DNA from: Ridgeia piscesae | Lineage: Eukaryota > Annelida > Polychaeta > Sabellida > Siboglinidae | DNA length: 64,000 bases | Direction of reading: 5' to 3' | Assembly (NCBI GenBank): GCA_025642075.2 | Contig: JAODUO010000478.1 | Span: 440,001 to 504,000 of the forward strand | Shown here: piece by piece, positions 13,401 through 28,400 of the stretch | Layout: the number at the start of each line of letters is the position of its first letter | Position numbering within the stretch: position 1 is the first letter of the stretch | Program-made: the position numbers and the translations under genes | Notes under the pieces: model-generated | Seen by the model: only the letters and a program-made list of their open reading frames with translations | The model's database searches: none | Told to the model about the DNA's origin: nothing

Positions 13401-16400
13401 ATTTTCCTCATGTTCCCTAATATTATATTGAGGAAGGTTATTCCACAACTATTTCAACAGTATTTTAGAAAAAAATCTTTGATATCACTGTTACTAAAAT
13501 AAATCATGACTAACACATCATATAAACAGAGACTGATATAAATATATAATTACTGTGAAACACAGACAACTGACAGCAACAACACACTGTGCTTTGTAAT
13601 AGGCACATAAACCACATGGTGCCGCACTAGTTCAGTGCTGCCACCTAGCGATCAAATGCAAACCAATCTAACATAATTCTCACATTATGCCAAATATCTA
13701 CACCAGAGGAATGTGGCTAATAAATAATCCTCATATTCAATTAAATGTGTGAAGGAAGTCTGCAAACTGGTATATTTGGTAGCCTAATCTGAGAACCAAC
13801 TCTGGCTTTGTTGGCAGTTTTCTGGAGCACCAGCATTGTGGGCAGATGTGATGGAGATGAAGACGAAGATTACAAACTCATCAATTTTATATCTCTGCCT
13901 TTCTCCAGTGAATAGTGATGTGGAAACTAAGGTCATTGGAAACTTAATCACGTCTTGTCTTTGATGTAGTTAACTGACAAACACCTGTGGAGGTACAACT
14001 GCAGTTGATTAATAAAAAGGCTGTCTTTTAAATGTGGCATATCATAAAATAGTCTTTAGTGCAATGACTGATTTTGTCAGAGACATAAAACTATGGTTAT
14101 ATTTGTAACTTTGTTAAATAACTGGAAAGATGAGTGTGAAGATGTACAACCAACGCCTGCCTAAAAGATTCCTCACCAATTCTTATTTTGGATTAATTTT
14201 AGAAAAAAATTAACAAATCTAGCACACATTAAATGACATGCCAATTGTGGTTTCAAAAGGTATGCAGCCTTTAATGAAATTGCCTCTGCATATTACAAAC
14301 TAGCAAAACACCTGAACATCAATGGCCCAGGTATGCAATAGTTAAAGGAACTCAGGGCTAAGAACACTGCAACCAATCAACATTTCAGTGGTGTCTTTAC
14401 CAATGTTCTCCCCAGAAAATGTCTCCACGGTTTGTGAGTTAATCCACCACTGACAGTTATCCACGCCATGCAGACCAGACATTTTCCAAAGTCCCCTATT
14501 TGTTATTTGATGAAAATACAGTTTACAACTTTATTCATACAAAGTAACAAACACTAAACATCTCTTAGGTAACCATGCTGAAATGATCTGCAGCTGATCT
14601 GTTCGTCATGTAATGAAACAGTTTATTGGCTTCACTCGAAAACAGAGCCACATTCAAAGGCTGGTATTTGCACACATTATTTGACGAACATTACCAGGGT
14701 AACAAGCTTCGCAGCTACTGCCAACAGCAGCTGTTGTGGCTGCTGTTGACACTGGAGTATGGGGCACCTGAGTGTTTACTCACATTGATCCCTGACGACT
14801 TTGCAAATGCCCCGACAGGGTGGACGTGATCGTAGAGGATTATAGCCCCCACCATCACTCGTAAACAAAACAGCACCGTCTCCTCGCTGCTGAACTTTGA
14901 CCGATAGTTTCTGCAAGGCAATGAGAGAAACATGTGATACTGATGGCTACATCTTATCCTACCGGCAAATATTAGTGTTTGTAATCTTCAGTGGATCACT
15001 GACCTTTGACCTACCAATGGGGAACCCACATAATCAATCAATCAGGTGGCACTGTTATGCAACTTGGGCCTTGTACCATCAACCACCAGCGTTCCCGTTA
15101 TCTCATTACGCTGCATTCATTCATTATATATAGCATTTGTTAACACACATAGATATGCCTTATAGTTATAATAGATGGAGTCTATAAAATACCTCAAAGA
15201 TGAACTGAAAAAAATCATCAGTGTGAGGGCACATAGAGAACGCAATTATGTCACCGGCCAGAGTTGTGTATCAGCACCCTTTAGTGACCCTGTAGGTTAA
15301 CAATTGGCGATGTATTTAGAAAACAAAAATGTAGTTACTTAGAGTTATTTACGTTTTCCACTTTTGGACCAACAAGTATCAGCCATCTCCCAGGTGGCAG
15401 CAGTGTGTAGTTACAGTTACATCACCATCATTACCTGCCGTATGAAGAATTATATGACAGTTGCTGCCCTTGATTGGAAACTCCATGGCCAGGTGAACGT
15501 AAGCTGCCATTTAATGTGAGGACTAAGGACTCATCCCTGTCTGACTGACTGCACCAATAACACAATCCAAGACGTTCTATGAATTATCCGAGTAGCAATA
15601 GAAGACAATCCATCTCCATGTGCCTGTTTGTTTAGTGGTTAGCCATCGTACATATAACAGAAGGAATTAAACTAAAGTTGGGACTAAATTGTGCCATTGT
15701 CTTAAGCTTTTGAACAATTCATCTGTTGGCTCAATTCTCTGGAATTAAGAGACAATCTGCACTTAGAAAATGGCTTCCCAAAGTTCCCCCAGGTCTGTAA
15801 TCCGTTTCAACTCTCAAATAAAGAACTGCTCTCTAACCAGAACAAAGGCACTGGTGCGTCACTATAATGAGCACTTTGTTCTCCAGAAGGCTACAAGGCA
15901 GTTAGCACACACTTAGTCTAATTACTGAACCTACAGCAATGTCATTGTCATTTTACATTAAAATATTCCATCATCCAGTCATTTAACTTTGTGTGGTCAT
16001 ATGGATGATGTCGGTTTCTTTCCTGATTACAAATTATCAATTTAAAAATCCTAGTCAAAAATTCAACTCCAATTAGTTTCAATGTTTTGTTTTAATGTTT
16101 TTTTACACTTATATTTAATGAGAACTGATTAAAAAATAACTATCGCTAATTTATGTCACTCAAATAAATTGGCTCATGTAAGCTGCTGCTAAAAACAAAA
16201 TTCACATTAAAAACATCTCCTCTAATGCCATGTTAATTTCACTTTCAAAAACCAATTCCAATTATAATTGAGGATCAATTCCAAATGTGGTATGCAAATT
16301 ATCCCTTGGCAAGTGATTTCAACAACCATTATAGCTCACACTTTCCACATGATATTTAAATGTTTTATTACAAACAAAAATGAAACTCACGGGTTTTCGA

Positions 16401-19400
16401 TCATCACCCTACATATACAGGCCATTGTACTGAGGCAGTCGGTCGTATTTTCTACAGGCAAGTCCTTGTTCTGAAATGAAAAATGTCAACAACTACATTC
16501 AGTTCCCCATTTAAATAGCTGGTCTTAGTCTTGCAAAAATTATACTTTTTTCAAGTATGGTGCCAAATCAATACACACATGCATGCTTGCTCAAAACACA
16601 TGCTGAAAAATGCAAGCACGCAACAAACACACACAAACAAACACACCCCACACACACAAACACACTCGCATGCACGCACACACATCCACAAACAAAACAA
16701 AACAAACAAACAAAAAACCAACAAACAAACAAACACACACATGCCGAAACACGCACGCACGCACGCACGCACACATACACACACACAAACACACCCATAC
16801 AAACAAACAAACACGTGCACGCACACACGCATGCACACACACAAACAAACACACACTCGCATGCACGTATGCACACACGCTTGTCCACCTGCTAACACCA
16901 CAAGCTCATATACATGCATCCACAGACACATGCATGCATACATATAAGTGCACACTTGTAAACACATAATCGTCACCTGTGAGACAAACTTGGTTGTGTT
17001 GTCACTCAGCATCCTAAGCATGGGTGTGGCATGAGCATAAAACAGTGACATACGATTTGCCATGTCGTTGTTTACATCCAAATCCTTGTCAATGTCATCC
17101 TAAAACAACATGACCACATGCTTGAATACGTCATTCCCCTACCAGCTGTCTGACAAAGTTTCTTCAGAAATCTGCATCAATAAAGAATGTATACATTATA
17201 AATACGCAGATGTTTTTCATTCAATCTTGTATTTTCCAAGGAATAAAATATTGCCACTGAACGGACATGCAGACCTACAACAAAGTGACTGCTATGTAAC
17301 CATTTGTACTCTGTAAATGACAAAATCAAAGCTTACTAGCAGCAGTTTTGGGAATGTTGCAATTTAACATATATCAGTGACACAGATTTTATGGACGATC
17401 ACTAATTATAGTGCCCAATTACACGGAAACAAAGACAAACAACTGTTTATGGAAAGTCTAAAAAAGGCTACACAAAAACTGTAATTTTCAAGTGCCAAAA
17501 AATCATGTCAGAAACAAACAGTAATGTAACTGAAATTATGCAAGGATTAATAAACTGTTCACGCCTCTCCCCTTGACCACTTGAGCCCTTGACCCCCTGA
17601 CCACTTGACCTACCCCTCCTGCCATTCGCATTCTGCTCAGAGTGCGTCTGTAGTAACTGAAGTCGTTCTGTATGGCAGGATTTGTCATCTGAAACACACA
17701 TCCCACACCACACTCAGTCAACCACTACCCTTGTTGTCACAGCTTACCTATCAATCACATGACATATCGCCTAACAACAAAGTCCTCCAAAACTTTTTTA
17801 AATGGATGCCAAAAATGTGGAGCATTTAGACATTTGATCATATTCTATGTTGAAAGTTTAGCCCCAAATGTTTCCATGTGTCAACAACATTAAGTAAAGT
17901 TATTCAAGCAAATGTCATTACCACTTTATAACATAATACATAACGTAATACAAACATATTACAGATGAGGTAATAAAAAGAAGCTTTGCAGTCTGATTCT
18001 TTTTAAGCATCAGGTAACTTAAATGTATAATCCGAGGAGAATGTGATGCGATTTCCTAAACCATAACCAATCCGCAACCGTGTCATGAAATTACACAAAT
18101 AGTACCAAACAATCCAACTGGTGGCGCCACCAGACATCCTGATAATTTCTTCAACATTTTAGATATATTTCTTGCACTTTGTCTTGTATATTATACAAAA
18201 TACAAACATACAATGCCACAAAGGTCACCCATGGACATAACAAGGATTTTTTAAAAGGTAAATGTTGTAAATCTAACCTTGAGATCATCAAACTTAAGGG
18301 TGAAATCGAGGATTTCTGCGAACTGCTTGAAGAGTGACTGCTGCATCTCGAGGTGCTGTCGTGACGTCATCTCGTCCGAACAGAGCACACTCAGTAGGTC
18401 AACCACCACGGCCTCTGTAAGCAGGTCACAAGAGATCATTATATTCTGATTTACAGCTGATGATCACATAAAAAGATGACTTTATCCATAGTACTAAAAC
18501 ATTCCTTCTTCCACAGTACTAAAAACATTACTTTTTCTAAAGCACTAGAAACAAAGAGCAATGTTAAAACATGTTAGCAAGATAATTCAAGGATTTACAA
18601 TTGGTAAATGTTAAATGTTATCTGTGTTGTCAGCATGAATATACAGTGTGATGAGCAGGTGAAATATGCATAACATCTAGCACATTTTTCTCAATAAAGT
18701 TTTTCTATTGAAAATTAAATCAAACTTGATGACATCAACATTTACACTTACCAATAGATCTAACATGTTACTTAGAAATATGAAAAACAGTTTTATGTAG
18801 ATTGACTACAAAACTGGTAATTAAATAAAACCAAGCATTATCTGAGCTCATCAAAATTGAGTTGAGCCACATTCACTAGGTGGCAGCACCTACACCTAGC
18901 TAACCACTAGCCAGCAATTATAGCCTGATGAATCAAACTTTTCTTGGGCTGGCCAGGATCGTTGGTGCACTGTAACTGCGTTCTATGACATGAGAAACAC
19001 ACTGAATGTTTTCTGCTGCTAGTTGGAAGCTATACCATATTATAATAATGAAAAAAACCCAGAAATAATTAGCACCGAGACACAGTCAAACTAGTGTGTA
19101 CAGTTTGTGCTTCTGAGAGCAGTTGAGATGGTGTTTGAATCACGGAGTAAAGTGTAAAATGCTTATGCAATCCTATGGAGTATCCAATCCTAAGTATTGG
19201 ATACTGCGCTGCATAAGTACCTTCATTATTGTTTAGTTAAGCAATAAAACTAAAAATGGAATACAAAGTACCACGCACAGAAATGTTTCGAATGAAGCAT
19301 ATTCTAAACAGCAAAGATGACAGGTGATAGATAATAAACTGGCTGAACCCAGACTGAATCAATCACCCCCTGACACATACAGTAACCCACCCTTGAGCAA

Positions 19401-22400
19401 CAAACCCGTGGCATATGTGACCACCAACCATCAATACCAACCAGTTGACTCCTGTCAAGAAAAGTCAGATCAGAAAAGCCCACTAGAAATGTCAACCGTA
19501 TAAAAAACATGTAATAATAATAATTTCTATTGTGCCTAATACATGTACTTGGAAACCTATCTGAGATGTGCATCAGTGTCAAAAAGCAGAAGCAGTATTG
19601 CAGGTGCCAAGAGAGGGAGACGTGGATCAGGGCGCCAGGGATCTGTGGTGTAGGCAAGGATATAAAGACAACATTTTAACTGATCATCGAATTCTGTAAT
19701 ATTAAATAAATACCGGTAGTGCCAAAATCCTGTTTTTTTTAGTATATCGCCAGTTGATAGAGAAGGGGCCAATGGTCAGATGATGCAAATGGAAGCAGGA
19801 GATGTACCCATGATGCTGAAACATTTACAAATTATTGTAGATCATAATATTAGTAATGTTATTGCCCGGCTGTCAAAGGGAGGTAGCATTGGCAGCTGTA
19901 GCCAAACCTTTACACTGGAATCAAAAACTGTTTGGACCAGTTGAACGTTTCAGCTGTGTACATGAACATTACAGCTGTATACATTCCTCTGACCCGAACC
20001 CATAATACAAGGGCTATGTAAATTCTCACCCACGTGCGTCATGGTGACAATATAGTGGCTGTGGCCTTCTCATGTGGTGACCATGCGGTCGCAACATTGA
20101 CAAACACACTGCTAAAGTTTACGTGGGCATGGGGTGGGGTAAACTCTCGTCAAAACAGTCCAAGGGACCTGATGTTGTATGTTTTTTATCCGCCTACCAA
20201 CAGATAAGCCCCTTGCGCTCATTCTAAAGTTAGCCAGTAATACAGATAAGTGTATCTTGACAGCTCTGGCTTTGGACTGATCAAAAATCACCGTCACTGA
20301 AAAAGTAAAGATGAAACAATCCAGGCCTGGTTCTGGAAAAATGCTACCCCAAACTGCGGTATGGTACCGCTGATGGAATGGTTCAAGGGTCAGGATAGGT
20401 CAGTCATGTACAAGACTGTAGGAGACCAGATGTTCTGAGCTGAGACTTCTAGGACTCAGACACGCATAGACTGTTAGGATAATTATATAATTGTTCCTAT
20501 CATCTATAGCATTCACGTGCTAGCAGCCAGCCAACATAATGCTACATCCAGTTAAAATATGATTACACGTCTGTGCATTACAGTTTTGTCAGTGGGTACA
20601 GATATCACAGAAAACCATCAAAAGACTACAACACTCATGCTGGGATCACGTGATTATATTTAACATTTTCACACATTAATGACTGTTTTTTCCCTTGTGG
20701 TTGAAGACAGTGTATTGCTGTTTTGGTCTTAATTTGACAGGATGGATCTTAGACATTGGTTTCTAGATACGAACTGACAGAAGAAGACACGTCTTTGTGG
20801 ATCAGGTTGAGGAATGGATAAAGATTAACATGGTTGATTTTAGAAATACTCAAACTATAAATACGTGAACAGCAGTAACACTGTCAGCAGCCATAACACT
20901 GTCAGCGGTGGGAAACTAAACCGTCTACCCCTTTTGCTTCTGACAGGGATAAAAATCACCCAGCGGGGATGAAAAAGGATGAATCTGCTACATCCCAGAC
21001 TACCTTTGCCATCAAAACCATCTGTCATCGCTATCGGTTACGGTGTAGAAGTGGAGAGAGTTGATTGGCAATGATGTGGCTGTGTTTTGTCTTCGTCTTA
21101 AACATCTGTATAGAATACTGAGAGGCCAGACACACAGGCTGAGTTGATGCAGCCAATTACTCATGAGTACAGGCCAAACCTAACGCAAACATTTGGATAG
21201 GTTCCATGTGACCTGATCGTTGTGATTTCACACTATACTACACTACACTATAGATGTGAAAATAAAGGAACTCCCATGTCCAAAAAATTTAATTCTGAGT
21301 AAAACATACACCAAAAAGTTTGCCATAAACAATTGCCATTTTTAAGTGAGACAATAAGATTTTACTCATATAGTTATTACGATGCTAACTTCAGGGTACA
21401 GGAAGGGCATCTTCTCTGATGTGTCGTGGCTTACCCGCTTCTACTTAAGTTCTCTGGACCATTTTCACTCCCTGAATCTACCATTTAGCAATGCATTAAA
21501 ACTATTTAATAAAAAACTGATAATTATTCAGAGTTATTTACTGATGTCTTCTCCATTATGTTTAATATGCATATTATATATTTCTAGAGGGTTTCTGTTC
21601 AACCTGAGATAACTGATCAGTGAACAAGTCACTGGGTGACACAATGTGAATTATTATCAGAATGAGAAAATGACATAGAGACCATCACAAGAAGACTGTC
21701 AGATGAAGCCGGCCAGACAGAAGCCTATTACAGGAAGCACTCACCTAGAGCAATGGAGAACTCGTAGTAGTTCCTCAGCTGGTTGACCAGTGGACACACG
21801 GCCTGCCAGGCCTTCTCCTGGTCATCTTCACTGCGAGGGTTTGAGATCGCCTGCACACACATAATCAATGACACGTCACTGTTTGTTTCTCACAACAACC
21901 ACATTAATGGTTTTCTTGCAAAATAACAATTTACAATAACAAATATAGTGCATCACTGTATACAAGCCATTGTTGGTGGAAACATAAAAAAAACATCTAT
22001 TAGTAAGTTGGATGTTGCTTATAATAACATCTTTCGAATGATGTCACGAGCCCAAATGATGTAGGTCACGCACTGTGTGTGTTACGACATGTGCCAATGT
22101 GCCAGATGGTCATTCACAAATATATATATAATTTCATTGTAAAATTTGAGAGATCTAATAATGTAATTATTAGGAACACAGTAAGTTATGATACACCATT
22201 TACATCCAACACATGGCGATATTGGTATAGCATGATAATGTTAACCAACAATGTGTTTCTATGACTGCAGACAAAATGCTTTGGGCATATTGATATAACA
22301 CACACACTCTTGTATATGGAATGCTTATTTATGTAATAAAGTGATTCATTCATTAATAAAAAAAAAATTATTGGAGATATACCAAGGGTGACACCAATAC

Positions 22401-25400
22401 AGAATTGTCAATAGATGCTGTGTTCAATGTGACATGTCAACATTCTGTCGGCCACCACCAGAAATGAAATCCTGTGCCATGCAAAACAGATGAAGTCCTC
22501 AAATATGTCCACTTTTATGTGTAAAATTGCTTCTTTTTATAAACTAAAGGAGAGAAGCATGATAGCATCATTGTCAAGTTATTTTGGTGACAAAAATGCG
22601 GAAGTAAATTAATTGTGCGCTACAGCTGTAACTCTTGTCTAAGGGATGTGTCAGTCAGACACTGACGTGAGTAGAAAGTTTTTATTGTTCAGATTTGCCA
22701 GTGTGGAAGTAAAATATTAAACCATGAAAAACTACACAGGCGAATGACTCATTCTGTAGCCTGTAACCTTAATTACTTAGTGCTTTTGGAAATCCAAAAA
22801 AATGTCCGCAATCAAGCCGAGTATGTGACCTTGCATAATAATAGGCCACGAATGTAGTCTTGCATCACAACAACATGTTTGGACAGTGATTAGATTAAAA
22901 AGAGCCCTTGTATCTTAGTTTTGTTTGTGTCCGAAATTAGCAAAAAATAAACCAACCCAAGTTATTATTTTATCTGGCTCTACTGAACTATATAATTACC
23001 AACCACAAGATATTAACACATAACACATATTGGTATAATAAAATAACAGAATGTTAAATTTCAGATAATACTGTACTGTATTTATATAAATTATTGCTAA
23101 ATACATCAGTCTAATCTATATACATTATACACGTCCCTACTCGTTACGTAACAAAATACTAAGATGTGGTAAAACTCTCACTCATTCTGTAGACACGCTG
23201 CATAGAAATGTACATAATTTTCCTGCATAGAAATGTACATAATTTTCCTGCATAGAAATGTACATAATTTTCGAAGTTACACATACAACTTATTCTGTAA
23301 GTTAGGTGGCACCAAAGATTTAAGTCAGATAATCAGACTGCCAGCTAGAAATCACCGACACTCTGTCCCTTGTTAAATCATAGCTTTGCTTCATTCCGCT
23401 TTTAAGTTAATTGTGTTGGTGCTTCTGTGATTCATGATTTCACGGTCAGGTTAGAAATCTACCAGGAAGCAGCTGGCAGAGAGAGAGAGACAAGCCATAC
23501 AGGTGACGCCACTTTATGCAGTAGTTGTCTAGTCTTGCCATTTTTGGTAATGGCAAACGCTTCTAATAATCTGGTTCTCTTGATTTATCCATGCATTGTA
23601 AGGAGAAGGAGAGGAATCTTTGGGGGCAAGAACTTTGAGCCTCCTGTACTCTCACATCTGTAGATCTGTATTTGGGTAGGGGAGTTACTTTTTAAGCACC
23701 CATCATGACCTATACTATAGTTACAAAATGAAGCAATTTCCTCCATGGAAATTACTACTTCTCGTGACCTCCTAAACAGGTGACATAAGATGAAAGTTTG
23801 AACACTAAAGCAACACTATTTGAAATGTTCAGGGGTATATGTACACATATATGTCTAGTTCATCAAGTGTCATCGACCAGTCATGACAATTACCCACCAC
23901 GTCTATTACGTATGACGCCACATGTCTGTTACTTCACCTCTGTTACCATCAACAAGCTGAATGATACAGATTATAAATATTTATACAGTTCTGTATTCCG
24001 CTTCCCCGAGGATAAAGAATGAGTCTACCGATCAGGCGGTTCAGTCGTCATCACGCACCGGAACAATCGCCTCAAACTCACAGCAGTAGCTTTTTTAAGG
24101 TCTTAATATTTCATTCACTGTAATGACATTTCGAACAGCTCCACTTGACTAATTGACTGGGTGTGCTAGGTGCACGCGTGAACGTCCAAACGCAATCATA
24201 ACAAGACAGTCAATAATACAGTCTGCCTGTCTGTCTGACAGTGTCTGCCTGTCTGTCTCACTTGTCTGCCTGTCTGTCTGTCTTACATCACCACATGGAT
24301 GACTCTGTCTACAAAACATTGATTTATCCATATTTTCTATCATGTCATCGTTCACATCTGGCACGGATCAGATTGCTGTTAGCACACTGCACTACAATCC
24401 CTCAGCTGCATAATTCAAGCCATAGTTTCCTCCTCAGGAGTACCACTTCTATGTCAGTGTTCACCATCCTCTCACAACTCTGTCAAACCCCTGCTGTCTA
24501 CACACAGCATATGTCCTGGTGTGTACCTTGTAGCACAGTTCAACCTGACTGGTTATAGAGTGGGTAGAAAACGTGATAAATCAAACTGGCTAACTTAACT
24601 GATTTTATCATTTATCTAAGTAATTGTTTGCATACTTTAATTGTTTTTAACATAGTATATTTTTTATTATTCATATTAATTGTTATTATTTGATCCGGCT
24701 GTGGAAAATAATATTCTGTCATGGTTTATCTGCAGGCTTTGGTTCCCAAGGTTTTTGGTTGGATAAACAAAATGTATGGATTATCAAGACACCTTATTAT
24801 ATGTGGTATCAGGATAGTTCCCACACAAAGTGCGGATCGCGAAACAGCCAGATTATTGAAAACTAGAAACATGAGACATGACTGTATCACAAATATGTTT
24901 ACTTTAACAAGTACAGTTGTATTATTTTAAATGACTTATTCTTATATTTCTTCTGTACTATTTATGTAATAGTATTACATACAGACAGTACCATGAACAT
25001 ACACAGATATGACATTTTATACAATATACACCTGTATATACTATTATTATAACTTTGATGATTTGAAATCAAGCATTGTCTGTTTGTCATCAGAGGTATG
25101 TTTTTCTCGATTATGGTCATGTTCAACATTAATTTCTCTCATATTCATAAACATATACCACTAACTACAGCACTTACTATTAAATTAGCATAACAATTTA
25201 TAATTATACATTCTTGATTATAACTGTATAACATTATAATTGCAGGGTATTATGTATGGGTTTACAGGATGCTAACCAACTGCTATATTATGGACTGTAA
25301 TACTCTGGAACAAAGTAATCCTCCGTCCGTCCGTCCGTCCGTCCGTCCGTCCGTCCGTCCGTCCGTCCGTCCGTCCGTCCGTCCGTCCGTCCGTCCGTCC

Positions 25401-28400
25401 GTCCGTCCGTCCGTCCGTCCGTCCGTCCGTCCGTCCGTCCGTCCGTCCGTCCGTCCGTCCGTCCGTCCGTCCGTCCGTCCGTCCGTATTAGCATTAATGA
25501 TTGTCTGAGCAGAGTATGACATGTCATTATTATTATAGTTTTGACTCTGGCAGATAATTAGTAATTACAATTTGTGTAAATTTATTACTGATACTTTCAA
25601 ACACTTAAAACTAAGTAATTAACAAGTGCTGATTATCTTGAATTAAGTCCATCATGTGAACAATAATAACAATAAAACTATTAGTATAGATGTATGATAA
25701 TAACTAGTTTCAAGATCAAATTAAATCAGGCAATATAATAAATTTATTATATCTCCCAGTTGTCAATATTAAAATAGTGAATAACATTGGACTGGGTGCG
25801 AGTCGATTGACCCCCCAAGAGCAGAATGTTGTTCACCCCCACCCCTGGTGGAAGTACAATAATATACATTAAACAATGATAACTATGCCAAGGGAAGTAA
25901 AAACACCCCACACAAGGGGTGAAAGTGTAACAGGATCCTACACAAGGGGTGAAAATGTAACAAGATCAGAACTCACGAAGTCCGAGCCTGGTAACTATAA
26001 CCCATCCTGAATATTTGAACGCGGCAGAAATGCCAATGTTGATGTGCATTTATGGGTGATTCAGCAAAAAAATGTGACCCAATTCTGGATGTTGTTTTCC
26101 AATAGGTAGGAAACAACACAACAGTTCGTACTTTCAAATGACAGTCAGAGAATTAGAACAATGATACACGTGCATCAAAAGTCGTAATTTAAAAACACAC
26201 ATAATGTGACCAGTGATTTGTTTAGCTAAAGCTTTCTTTTATTTAACTGTATTTGAATACCTGGGTACAGTAATACTGAAACATTGGTGACTGGAAAATC
26301 TAATTTAAATTCAACTTCGTTTATGAAGCCTCGTGGCAATGTTGATCAGTTCTAAGTTGTCTAATTATAAGTATTTTCTATTTGTGCTGTTTATATAATG
26401 TTTAAGTACACTCTGTGTATTTATTATTATCATATATTTATGCCGGTATTTTGTGCATAATTGTATACTTATTTATAACTTATCATTATGCAATAAACAA
26501 CTATGATTTACTGACAGCACTAGCCTACAAAATTAAAATATCATCACCCACCAGAATTTATACAGATGTGATAGATGGCAATAAGAGTATATATGATATA
26601 CCTCAGCTGGAAAAAACAGATTCAATTATAGGAAATATGTAAAAGGAGCCATTATCTTCATCTTCTGCACAGTTAAGATTAACAACTGACAGGTAATTAT
26701 GATAAACTGCCATCAATCTGTGATCACATGCCCAATAAATCTTCCAAAATGTCACAGTTTCAGCAAGTCTCATTGTAAGACGGCAGTCACTGACACAAAG
26801 CGATATTGCCATGGGACCAGTCAACTTCTGGGAACATGTACGACCGTTTCCATGGAAACAAGTAAAAATAGCAACATGACTGAAATGTGTTACCTTTGCC
26901 TGAACATAACACGCAAAAAACGTCAGATCGTACATTTTCCGCAATTTTCTTGTCAGGTGAAGAATTACACCACCACCGTAGTTGAAAATGAAGAAAAAAT
27001 ATGAAACCTCATTACAAATCTAGGTGCCACGTTGTGGAGGTTACCTAAAAACTACAATTTTGGGCCCTGGATATTTGGGTACTTGATGAGCAACAGCCAG
27101 ATGTGAATGATCCAAAATACACTGAGCAGGAGTGCCTCTTGGCAAGTGTGTTACACTTCTACACATTCTGGCTGCTACCCAGGAATAGAAGGTTCAGACT
27201 GGCTTCATGGGTCATGGGTAGTCATGATGGGAGCTTAGCTGGGAAGAATTAAAAAAAACCAATGAAGTCATCAACAGTTAAAACAAAATTAATAAAAGTC
27301 ACAAATAATAAATAACGTCATAACTTGAATAAAACCAGAGGAACAATGACATTATAAACAAGATTCAACAGGAACACCATCCTAGAATGTCCATCATATG
27401 ATGTGGAATTAATAAAAATAGGAAATGCTATCAGCTGATCTGATTTAAATGCATACACCCAGCACTAATGGAGACACTCGTCAGGTGATCCAGGGCTAAC
27501 AGAGACACCCATCAGGTGATCCAGGGCTAATGAAGACACCCATCAGGTGATCCAGGGCTAACGGAGACACCCATCCGGTAATCCAGGGCTAATGAAGACA
27601 CCCATCAGGTGATCCAGGGCTAACGGAGATACCTGTCAGGTGATCCAGGGCTAACGGACACCCGTCAGGTGGTCCAGAGCTAACGGAGACACCCGTCAGG
27701 TAATCCAGGGCTAATGAAAACACCCGTCAGGTGATCCAGGGCTAACAGAGACACCCATCAGGTGATCCAGGGCTAACGGAGACACTCATCAGGTGATCCA
27801 GGGCTAACGGAGACACCCATCAGGTGATCCAGGGCTAATGGAGACACCTGTCAGGTGATCCAGGGCGAATGGAGACACCCATCAGGTGATCCAGGGCTAA
27901 CGGAGACACCTGTCAGGTGATCCAGTGCTAACGGAGACACCTGTCAGGTGATCCAGGGCTAACGGAGACACCTGTCAGGTGATCCAGGGCTAACGGAGAC
28001 ACCTGTCAGGTGATCCAGGGCTAACGGAGACACCTGTCAGGTGATCCAGGGCTAACGGAGACACCTGTCAGGTGATCCAGGGCTAACGGAGACACCTGTC
28101 AGGTGATCCAGGGCTAACAGAGAGATCCGTCAGGTGATCCAGGGCTAACAGATACACCCATCAGGTGATCCAGGGCGAACGGATACACCCGTCAGGTGAT
28201 CCAGGGCTAATGGAGACACCCGTCAGGTGATCCAGGGCGAACGGATACACCCGTCAGGTGATCCAGAGCTAACGGAGACACCCGTCAGGTGATCCAGAGC
28301 TAACGGAGAGACCCGTCAGGTGATCCAGGGCGAATGGAGACACCCGTCAGGTGACCCAGGGCTAACAGAGACACTCATCAGGTGACCCAGGGCTAACAGA

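Larger units (their letters stand above)
7131..14783 (-). other. CYRI intron 8
   Basis: A 7,653-bp intron rich in tandem repeats: a 41-bp minisatellite (7.38-7.77 kb), a 22-bp triplet repeat (8.37 kb), a 33-bp pyrimidine-rich minisatellite (9.73-10.13 kb), an ACGC/AC microsatellite (10.35 kb) and a TCTGG pentamer array (11.21 kb). The rest is AT-rich with no recognised exon. Confidence 0.85.

Noticed and set aside
22320..22372. aataaag followed by a 10-base A run, possible retroposon 3' end
   Set aside because: No recognisable body upstream and no target duplication seen; A runs are common in this AT-rich DNA.
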